In this document: positions 7,491-12,844 of the stretch, in pieces
Layout of the letters: the number at the start of each line of letters is the position of its first letter
How positions within the stretch are numbered: the first letter of the stretch is position 1
Origin: JALORV01 sp044225415
GTDB lineage: Bacteria > Pseudomonadota > Gammaproteobacteria > Burkholderiales > Burkholderiaceae_F
Assembly (NCBI GenBank): GCA_044225415.1
Contig: JBGAIO010000012.1
Span: forward strand, 1-18,482
Reading direction: 5' to 3'
Length of the DNA stretch: 18,482 nucleotides
Notes under the pieces: model-generated
Databases searched by the model: none
What the model was told of the DNA's origin: nothing
What the model saw: only the letters and a program-made list of their open reading frames with translations
Made by a program: the position numbers and the translations under genes

Positions 7491-9818
7491 TCAGTAGATC
7501 AGCTGCAGGCTGACCGACGCGTTGATGCCAGGCTGCGTGTAGCGGTCCACCGACGGCGACGTCGCCGTCAGACCCGTACCGTACACGTTGCTCCACAGCC
7601 AGTACTTCTGGTCGAGGATGTTGAACACGCCCGCCGCCAGTCGTACGTTGCGATTGATGTTCCAGAACGCGGTGATGTCCACCGTCGCAAAGCCCGGTGT
7701 GGTGAACAGATCCGTGTTGGCCGGCTCGGTCACGTCGCTCGAACGCTTGCGGCTGGCGGCCGTCACCATCAGCGACCCGCCGTACTCGCCGCCGGTCGCC
7801 GTGTAGTTCAGGCCGACCACGCCGGTCAGCGGCAGGATGCTGTTCAGCGGCTGGTCGGTATCGGTGTCCTTGCCGTCGGCATAGGCGACGCTGCCGGTCA
7901 CCGACCAGTTCTGCATGAACGCCCATTCGCCCTTGGCCTCGGCGCCGGAAATGCGCACGCGCGACAGGTTCTGCGGCTGGAACGTGATCAGGTAGCCCGG
8001 CACGCAGCGCGGATCGCTGGGGCAGTTCAGCATCACGTTGTCTTCGATGAAATCTTTGTAGCGGTTGTAGAACGCCGCCACCGCGAAGTTCGAACGGCCG
8101 TAGGCGCCCTTCAGTCCCAGCTCGATCCCCTGGCTGGTCTCCGACACGAGGTCGGGATTGGGGATCAGCACGTAGGACTGCACCGGGTTGCGGAACGCGG
8201 CGTTGACCGAGTCGAACGGCGGCGCACGGAAGCCGAACGCGTACTGGCCGTAGACGTTGAGGTTGTCGTCGATGCGGTACATCGCGGCCAGCTTGGGCGA
8301 GAACGCGTCGTCGCTGAAATCCTGCGCCTGGATGCCCGGGGCGATGCTCGCCAGGTAGATGGCGTCCGGATGCACCTTCATGTCGTAGTTGTCGTAGCGC
8401 AGCGCCGGCGTGATCACGAGGCGGTCGTTGAGCAGGGAGATCTGGTCCTGCACGTACAGGCCGAGTTCGCGCGTGTCGGTATTCGGGAAGTCGCGCACCG
8501 GGAAGGTGTCGCCGGCGATGTTGTTGCTGACCGTGTTCAGCGTGGTGTTGATGCGCAGCGCATTGCGCAGGCCGGACGAGGTCGTGTCCGTGTAGTCCAC
8601 GCCCCACAGGATGCGGTTGGGCACGCCGCCGAGTTCCACCAGGCTTTCGAGCTGCGCGTTGGCGCCCGTGATGCGCTGCTGGAAATCGAAGTCGCGCGGG
8701 ATGTAGCAGTTGCTGGTGCCGACGGTGACGCCCGAGCACGTGGCCGACGTGCGCGTGCGGTACTCGTCCGAGGTCGAATCGGTGCGCGCCACCTGCTGGT
8801 AGATCGCCGCGGTCACGCCCGCGAACCAGCCGCGCGCCGGGTTGCGCCAGGAGTAGTCCACGCTGTAGCGCTCGCGCTCGTTCTCGTCGGAGCCTGTCAG
8901 CGAACTGGTGCGCGGCGTCGACGCGTTCAGGCTCAGCACATTGACGTCGTTATCGCGCTTGAAGAATTCATAGGTGCCGCGCAGCTGGCTGTTGGCGTCG
9001 ACGGCCCAGGTCACCTTGGCCAGCACGTTCTGCTGCGTGATGTCCTGCGGGTTGGGCTCGGTACGCGTGATGCCGGTGCCGCCGACATCGCCCATGTTCC
9101 TGGTCTCGCTGCCGGTGTAGTAGGTGTAGAGCAGCATGCCCTGCAGCGTGCTCGTGCCGGCGGCCAGCGTCGCGGTGTTGGCCCAGCCATCGTTGGCGCT
9201 GCCGTAGCCGCTCTTCAGCGCGGCGTAGAACGGCGACACCGCGACGTTCAGGTAATCGAGCGGATCCTTGGTCAGGTACGACACGACGCCGCCCAGCGCA
9301 TCGGAGCCGTACAGCGTGGACGCCGGCCCGCGCAGGATCTCGACGCGCTTGAGCGAATCCATGTCGACGAAGTTGCGCGGCGACGTGTTGAACGGCCCGA
9401 TGCCGAACTGGTACAGGCTGGGCGCCTTGATGCCGTCGACCTGCGTGACGACGCGGTTGCCGTCCAGGCCGCGGATGTTGAAGCTCATGCCGCCGAAGCG
9501 GGTGGGATCGCTCGCCACGCCGACGCCGGGCTCGTAGCGGATCAGGTCCTCGATGCTGCGCACCAGGTTGTGGTCGATCTCGCGCGCGTCGATGGTGGTG
9601 ATGGTGGCCGGCACGTCGCGCACATCCTCCTCGACACGGCTGGCCGACACTGCGATCTCCGGCAGAGGTGCGCCGGCGGCCGGAGCGGGAGCGGGCGTCT
9701 GCGCATTCACGCGCGACGGCATCGCGATGGCCAGCGCCGCGGCCGAAGCGACCGTGAACCTGGCGATGAACGACGGGGCATTGTTGTCCCTGCGGGTACC
9801 CTGGCTGCGTCGGCACAC
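7491..9818 (-). CDS. hmuR: TonB-dependent haem receptor HmuR
   Basis: A 775-residue outer-membrane receptor. The open frame extends to 10019, but GTG at 9818 is chosen: GGAGG lies six bases upstream, and a basic stretch plus signal peptide follows (about residues 23-39, cleavage near SRVNA/Q). Next comes a TonB-box-like LPEIAVSASR (52-61), the plug domain (to about 190, with RGLDGNRVVTQVDGI and RVEILRGPASTLYGSDALGG), and a 22-strand-type barrel ending in the aromatic LQLIY. Haem-receptor motifs FRAP (530-533) and NPDL (554-557) are present. The residue between them suited to bind haem is Tyr549, not His; the whole protein has only two histidines (83 and 483). Tyr549 matches the Tyr-type ligand described for PhuR. 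Its stop lies 33 nt before hmuS. Confidence 0.93.
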   Translation of the reverse strand: MCRRSQGTRRDNNAPSFIARFTVASAAALAIAMPSRVNAQTPAPAPAAGAPLPEIAVSASRVEEDVRDVPATITTIDAREIDHNLVRSIEDLIRYEPGVGVASDPTRFGGMSFNIRGLDGNRVVTQVDGIKAPSLYQFGIGPFNTSPRNFVDMDSLKRVEILRGPASTLYGSDALGGVVSYLTKDPLDYLNVAVSPFYAALKSGYGSANDGWANTATLAAGTSTLQGMLLYTYYTGSETRNMGDVGGTGITRTEPNPQDITQQNVLAKVTWAVDANSQLRGTYEFFKRDNDVNVLSLNASTPRTSSLTGSDENERERYSVDYSWRNPARGWFAGVTAAIYQQVARTDSTSDEYRTRTSATCSGVTVGTSNCYIPRDFDFQQRITGANAQLESLVELGGVPNRILWGVDYTDTTSSGLRNALRINTTLNTVSNNIAGDTFPVRDFPNTDTRELGLYVQDQISLLNDRLVITPALRYDNYDMKVHPDAIYLASIAPGIQAQDFSDDAFSPKLAAMYRIDDNLNVYGQYAFGFRAPPFDSVNAAFRNPVQSYVLIPNPDLVSETSQGIELGLKGAYGRSNFAVAAFYNRYKDFIEDNVMLNCPSDPRCVPGYLITFQPQNLSRVRISGAEAKGEWAFMQNWSVTGSVAYADGKDTDTDQPLNSILPLTGVVGLNYTATGGEYGGSLMVTAASRKRSSDVTEPANTDLFTTPGFATVDITAFWNINRNVRLAAGVFNILDQKYWLWSNVYGTGLTATSPSVDRYTQPGINASVSLQLIY

Positions 9819-9933
9819 AGTCAACCTCCATGAGTCGGCGCGTCTTGTCTGTTCAGGCGCGCACGTCGACGACGGCTGGCTGGCTCGACGCGACACGGTA
9901 GCTGGCGCGTACGGCTGGCTGTTGGAACTCCGA

Positions 9934-9949
9934 GCCCGCTTCAGCGGGC
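9934..9949. repeat. Short inverted repeat (hairpin) in the hmuR leader
   Basis: GCCCGC, TTCA, GCGGGC on the plus strand forms a 6-bp stem, or 7 bp with a two-base loop. There is no U-run on either side, so it is not a classical terminator. It lies downstream of the hemP terminator in the direction of hmuR transcription and could stabilise or regulate the hmuR leader. Confidence 0.5.
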
Positions 9950-9980
9950 CTCCCCTCAAGAACCCGCAGCTGGGGTCTCT

Positions 9981-10008
9981 AAAAAAGTCCGACCCCTTTC
10001 GGGGTCGG
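9981..10008 (-). terminator. Intrinsic terminator after hemP, ahead of hmuR
   Basis: On the minus strand: CCGACCCC, GAAA loop, GGGGTCGG, then AC and six T. This is an 8-bp perfect GC-rich stem with a GNRA loop and U-run, about 100 nt after the hemP stop. A second GACCCC (9977-9972) lies just after the U-run and could compete for the same GGGGUC strand, so read-through control is possible. Confidence 0.85.
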
Positions 10009-10105
10009 GTGCAGTGCAACTGATTCCGGACGCATTGGCGAGCTGCTCAGGTTGGCCGTCACGCGGCACGGGCCCAATCAGCGCGGGAGGGGGCGCTGTG
10101 GCTGG

Positions 10106-10291
10106 CTACTTCGTCAGGATCAGTTTGTTCATTCGGGTCAGGCGCAATCGGTAGTGATCGGCTCCGTGGCGGATCAGCACTTCGCGCCGCCCGCGGAACA
10201 GCTTTTCACTGCTCAGCTCCGAGGAGTCGATCCTCGATGCGGCAGCAACGGAGTTCAGGCTCAGCGGCGACTTGGGCGATGGCGAGTTCAT
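10106..10291 (-). CDS. hemP: Haemin uptake protein HemP (HmuP-type)
   Basis: A 61-residue protein whose second half fits the HemP family: IDSSELSSEKLFRGRREVLI followed by RHGADHYRLRLTRMNKLILTK. The family is normally 40-75 residues and its gene precedes haem receptor genes. In rhizobia and Burkholderia, HemP/HmuP proteins act in the cytoplasm as positive regulators of haem-receptor transcription; that role is likely but not proven here. The ATG at 10291 is the only start before the conserved region. It has no recognisable ribosome-binding site, and a promoter -10 lies only about 9 nt upstream, so the transcript may be almost leaderless. A Fur-like box overlaps the promoter. The first 18 residues are Ser/Pro-rich and not conserved. 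Confidence 0.9.
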   Translation of the reverse strand: MNSPSPKSPLSLNSVAAASRIDSSELSSEKLFRGRREVLIRHGADHYRLRLTRMNKLILTK

Positions 10292-10295
10292 GAGC

Positions 10296-10327
10296 GCAAA
10301 TGATACTCATTCTCATTCCCAATGCAA
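10296..10327 (-). promoter_or_regulatory. hemP promoter with overlapping Fur box
   Basis: On the minus strand TTGCAT (10327-10322) and TATCAT (10305-10300) are separated by 16 nt and make a reasonable sigma-70 promoter. Across the -10, GAGAATGAGTATCATTTGC (10314-10296) matches the 19-bp Fur consensus at 14 of 19 positions by my alignment. Iron-loaded Fur would block this promoter, giving haem-uptake expression under iron starvation. Confidence 0.75.
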
Positions 10328-10370
10328 GCCCTGCCTGCACATTTCTGCGAACTGTTGGTTCCGTGCAATG

Positions 10371-10401
10371 AAAAACGGCGCGCACCTTTCGGCGCGCGCC
10401 G
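10371..10401 (-). terminator. Intrinsic terminator of bfr
   Basis: On the minus strand: CGGCGCGCGCC, GAAA loop, GGTGCGCGCCG, then TTTTT. The 11-bp stem has a single G-U pair and begins 26 nt after the bfr stop. It separates iron storage from the hemP promoter immediately downstream. Confidence 0.88.
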
Positions 10402-10426
10402 CGCATATAGACCCGCCGGAGAGGGG

Positions 10427-10906
10427 CTAGCTGCCCTGTTCGTCCATCTGCGACTGCAGGTAGTTCTGCAGTCCGACCTTCTCGATCAGTTCGATCTGCG
10501 TCTCGACGTGGTCGATGTGCTCCTCGGTGTCGTCGAGGTTGGAGACCAGGATCTCGCGTGACACGAAGTCCTGCGCCTGTTCGCATTGCACGATGCCGGC
10601 CTTCAGGTGCTTCTGCGAAGCGCGCTCCACCGCGAGATCGCTGGCCAGAAGTTCCGGCACGTTCTGGCCGATGCCGAGCTTGCCGAGGTCCTGCAGGTTC
10701 GGAAGTCCGTCGAGCATGAGGATGCGCTTGATCAGCTCATCGGCATGCTTCATTTCCTCGATCGACTCTTCGTATTCGTGCTTGGCGAGCCGGCCCAGTC
10801 CCCAGTGCCGAAGCATGCGGGCGTGCAGGAAATACTGGTTGATCGCCGTGAGCTCCAGCTTCAACTGCGCGTTGAGCAGAGCAATGATCGCCTTGTCGCC
10901 TTTCAT
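10427..10906 (-). CDS. bfr: Bacterioferritin
   Basis: A 159-residue four-helix ferritin-like subunit, the family's normal length, opening MKGDKAIIALLNAQLKLELT. Met52 (EEMKHADELIKR) is the inter-subunit haem ligand. Of the di-iron ferroxidase ligands, Glu18, Glu51, His54, Glu94 and His130 are present when counted against E. coli Bfr. The position equivalent to Glu127 is Thr (NLDDTEEHID), with Glu at 128 and 129. The end, GLQNYLQSQMDEQ, is typical. The ATG at 10906 has GGAGG four bases before it. It should assemble into a 24-mer that oxidises and stores iron in the cytoplasm. It lies after bfd with a palindromic operator-like site between them, and ends in its own terminator. Confidence 0.96.
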   Translation of the reverse strand: MKGDKAIIALLNAQLKLELTAINQYFLHARMLRHWGLGRLAKHEYEESIEEMKHADELIKRILMLDGLPNLQDLGKLGIGQNVPELLASDLAVERASQKHLKAGIVQCEQAQDFVSREILVSNLDDTEEHIDHVETQIELIEKVGLQNYLQSQMDEQGS

Positions 10907-10973
10907 GGTGCCTCCCGCGCCGCCTGACAGAGCAGCGAAGCGTAGCGGGAAACGTCGGACGGGGGCGAATTGC

Positions 10974-10988
10974 GACTGATTATCAGTC
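10974..10988. promoter_or_regulatory. Perfect 15-bp palindrome upstream of bfr (candidate Fur or other iron-regulator site)
   Basis: GACTGAT, T, ATCAGTC is a perfect 7-1-7 inverted repeat, the geometry of Fur-dimer sites. Its core TGATAATCA (minus strand) is identical to the centre of the Fur consensus, and the 19-bp window matches at 12 of 19 positions. It lies 67 nt before the bfr start, in the right place for a bfr operator. There is no U-run, so it is not a terminator. Confidence 0.55.
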
Positions 10989-11011
10989 AGTGGCCCGCGG
11001 GCCGCTGCGGG

Positions 11012-11221
11012 TCAGGCGAGTGCAGCGTCGCGGCGATGGCAGGTGGCGCAGTTGCCACTGCACGACTCTTCGTGAATGACCTGTTCGGCTGCATCGCGGC
11101 AGCAGCCGCAGCACGCACCGACACCGAGTTCCATCGTCACCTCGTCGAGCGACGATGCGCCCGCGGCCACGACCGCACGGATCTGGCGGTCGGTGACGGC
11201 GTTGCAGATGCAGATGTACAT
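11012..11221 (-). CDS. bfd: Bacterioferritin-associated ferredoxin (Bfd)
   Basis: A 69-residue [2Fe-2S] protein. The four cluster cysteines of the Bfd family are Cys4 and Cys6 (MYICICNAVTD) and Cys38 and Cys41 (GVGACCGCC). Extra cysteines occur at 37, 40, 54, 58 and 61; the last three are in a C-terminal tail (SCSGNCATCHRRD) that is not part of the basic fold. Bfd docks on bacterioferritin and donates electrons to the core so that ferric iron leaves as ferrous iron. The gene begins 18 nt after the fbpA stop, so it probably shares that transcript, and it precedes bfr. No strong ribosome-binding site is seen before the ATG at 11221. Confidence 0.95.
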   Translation of the reverse strand: MYICICNAVTDRQIRAVVAAGASSLDEVTMELGVGACCGCCRDAAEQVIHEESCSGNCATCHRRDAALA

Positions 11222-11239
11222 GGCTGATGCGCAGTTCGA

Positions 11240-12256
11240 TCAGCGATAGCCGACACGGTCGAGGATGCGCTGTGCGGCGATCTGGTTCTTGCCGATCGTC
11301 GACACCGATACGTTCTCGAACTTCGGCGTGCCCAGCGCTTTCAGTGCGTCGTTGGTCGTCACGACCCCCTTGACCACCGGCCACTCGTTGTTGCCGTCGG
11401 CGAAGTAGTTCTGCGCCTGCGGGCCTGACAGGTACTCGAGGAACGCGATCGCGTGCGCCTTGTTCGGGGCGTTGCGCGCCACGCCACCGCCGGAGATGTT
11501 GACGTGCGCGCCGGTGGTCGCCTGGTTGGGCCATACGAAGCCGACCTTCGCGACGACGTCCTTGTCCTTCGGATCGGCCGAGCGGACGATGCGCAGCCAG
11601 TAGTACGAGTTGGTCAGCGCGACACCGCATTCGCCGCTCGCCACGCCGCGGATCTGGTCGGTGTCGCCGCCGCGCGGCGGGCGCGCCATGTTGGCGACCA
11701 CGCCACGCGCCCACTGCTCGGTCTTCGCTTCGCCGATGTGATCGATCAGCGCTCCGATCAGCGACAGCATGTACGGATGCGATCCCGAGCGGGTGCACAC
11801 CATGCCCTTGAGCTTCGGGTCGGCCAGTTTCTCGTAGGTGTCGACATCCGTGGCCTTGAGCCGTGACTTGTCGTACACGATGGCGCGCGCGCGCATCGAG
11901 AAGCCGAACCACGAACCGTCGTTGGCGCGCAGGTTCTCGGGGATGCGCTGGTCCAGCACCTTCGACTGCACCGGCTGGAACAGGCCTTCGATCTGCGCGC
12001 GCCACAGCCGGGCGGCGTCGACCAGCAGGATCACGTCGGCCGGGCTGTTGGCGCCCTCGGTCTTGATCCGTTGCAGCAGCGGCTCGTCGCCGAGCTCGAT
12101 GCGATTGATCTTGATGCCGGTCTGCTTGGTGAAGTTCGAGTACAGCGCCTCGTCGGTCTGGTAGTGGCGCGCCGAATACAGGTTCAGTACCTTGTCCTGT
12201 GCGTGCACGCGAGGCACCGTCAGCAGCCCGGCAACGAGTCCGACGATGACCGTCAG
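11240..12256 (-). CDS. Ferric-iron ABC transporter substrate-binding protein (FbpA/FutA type), start codon missing
   Basis: About 338 codons of a periplasmic Fe(III)-binding protein. The mature part begins QDKVLNLYSARHYQTDEALY and continues NFTKQTGIKINRIE, both strongly typical of the family. The tyrosine pair in ALTNSYYWLR matches the iron-binding tyrosines, and the end (VSVSTIGKNQIAAQRILDR) is also characteristic. A hydrophobic signal-peptide core (TVIVGLVAGLLTVPRVHA) is present, but no ATG, GTG or TTG start lies in front of it. Immediately upstream the DNA becomes the opposite-strand moxR remnant. The gene has lost its start and ribosome-binding site, whether by rearrangement or by an assembly join; a CTG at 12256 is a poor alternative. 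The permease and ATPase partners are not in the window. bfd follows by 18 nt. Confidence 0.88.
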   Translation of the reverse strand: MTVIVGLVAGLLTVPRVHAQDKVLNLYSARHYQTDEALYSNFTKQTGIKINRIELGDEPLLQRIKTEGANSPADVILLVDAARLWRAQIEGLFQPVQSKVLDQRIPENLRANDGSWFGFSMRARAIVYDKSRLKATDVDTYEKLADPKLKGMVCTRSGSHPYMLSLIGALIDHIGEAKTEQWARGVVANMARPPRGGDTDQIRGVASGECGVALTNSYYWLRIVRSADPKDKDVVAKVGFVWPNQATTGAHVNISGGGVARNAPNKAHAIAFLEYLSGPQAQNYFADGNNEWPVVKGVVTTNDALKALGTPKFENVSVSTIGKNQIAAQRILDRVGYR

Positions 12257-12258
12257 CT

Positions 12259-12821
12259 GCAGACCGCGCAGGTCTCCGTCGACGACCAGTCGCGGCTGCC
12301 GCAGCCCTTCTTCGTGATCGCCCGCAGAACCCGCTGTCGCAGGTCGGCACCTTCCCGCTGCCGGAGTCGCAGCTCGACCGCTTCCTGATGGCCATCGGCC
12401 TCGGCTACCCCGACCGCGCCGCCGAGCGGGCTCTGCTCGCGGGCGAGGCGCGGCGCGACATGCTGAAGGTCCTGCCCGCGGTGGCGAAGCCCGCGGACCT
12501 GGTCGCCGCGCAGGCCGAGGTGAAGAAAGTCCACGTGTCGTCGGCCCTGCTCGACTACGTGCAGGCGCTGATGGGCCACACGCGCGCGTCGGGCAAGTAC
12601 GCCGAAGGCCTGTCGCCGCGCGGCGGTCTCGCGCTGCTGGCCGCCGCCCGCGCGCCTGGGCGTGGATGGACGGACGCAATCACGTGATCCCCGAAGACGT
12701 GCAGAACGTCATGCCCGCGGTGGCCGGCCACCGCCTGCACGCGATGAGCCGCGACGGTGTGCGCGCACAGCATGGCAAGGAACTCGTCAGTCAGCTGATC
12801 AGCGCCGTGCCGGTGCCTTAG
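12259..12821 (+). pseudogene. MoxR-type AAA+ ATPase, 5'-truncated and frameshifted remnant
   Basis: Three consecutive frames together encode the C-terminal half of a MoxR ATPase. The first (about 12266-12322) reads QVSVDDQSRLPQPFFVIA. The second (12325-12654) reads QNPLSQVGTFPLPESQLDRF, then LMAIGLGYPDRAAE, and the sensor-2 region with GLSPRGGLALLAAARA. The third (12657-12821) reads WAWMDGRNHVIPEDVQ and ends ISAVPVP. A base is missing near 12323 and about two extra bases occur near 12649-12656. Walker A, Walker B and the whole 5' half are absent; sequence before about 12256 belongs to fbpA on the other strand. MoxR ATPases normally head the moxR-DUF58-transglutaminase operon that follows here, so this is a damaged but properly placed member. 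Assembly error must be excluded. Confidence 0.85.
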
Positions 12822-12844
12822 GACGAACGAAGGTCCAGCGCCAG

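Larger units (their letters stand above)
9819..10105. other. hemP-hmuR spacer, 287 nt, non-coding
   Basis: No convincing gene is found here. The minus-strand frame of hmuR stays open across most of it, but it lacks a ribosome-binding site and reads as low-complexity Arg/Ser-rich sequence, including a stretch that is really the terminator. The spacer contains an intrinsic terminator (9981-10008), a second hairpin (9934-9949) and a ribosome-binding site just before the hmuR GTG. I see no obvious second Fur box or strong promoter in front of hmuR, which leaves open how hmuR is transcribed past the terminator. Confidence 0.6.

Noticed and set aside
6243..9833. A 1196-codon plus-strand open frame antisense to hmuR, hmuS and part of hmuT
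   Set aside because: Its translation is Arg/His/Val-rich low-complexity sequence with no recognisable domain. The opposite strand encodes clear haem-uptake proteins over the same span. Long antisense frames are expected in GC-rich DNA.
9819..10019. Extending hmuR upstream to the ATG at 10019
   Set aside because: This would add 67 residues encoded by the terminator and spacer in front of the signal peptide, with no ribosome-binding site; GTG 9818 has GGAGG at good spacing.
10992..11003. GGCCCGCGGGCC palindrome after bfd as a terminator
   Set aside because: The stem is at most 5-6 bp with almost no loop and no U-run on either strand, so it is probably a chance GC palindrome.
11240..12679. Extending fbpA upstream to 12679
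   Set aside because: Residues before the signal-peptide core are Arg/Pro-rich antisense translation of moxR and would place the signal peptide in the middle of the protein.
12388..12687. A free-standing 99-residue plus-strand gene
   Set aside because: It is the middle segment of the frameshifted moxR remnant; matching MoxR sequence continues on both sides in other frames.
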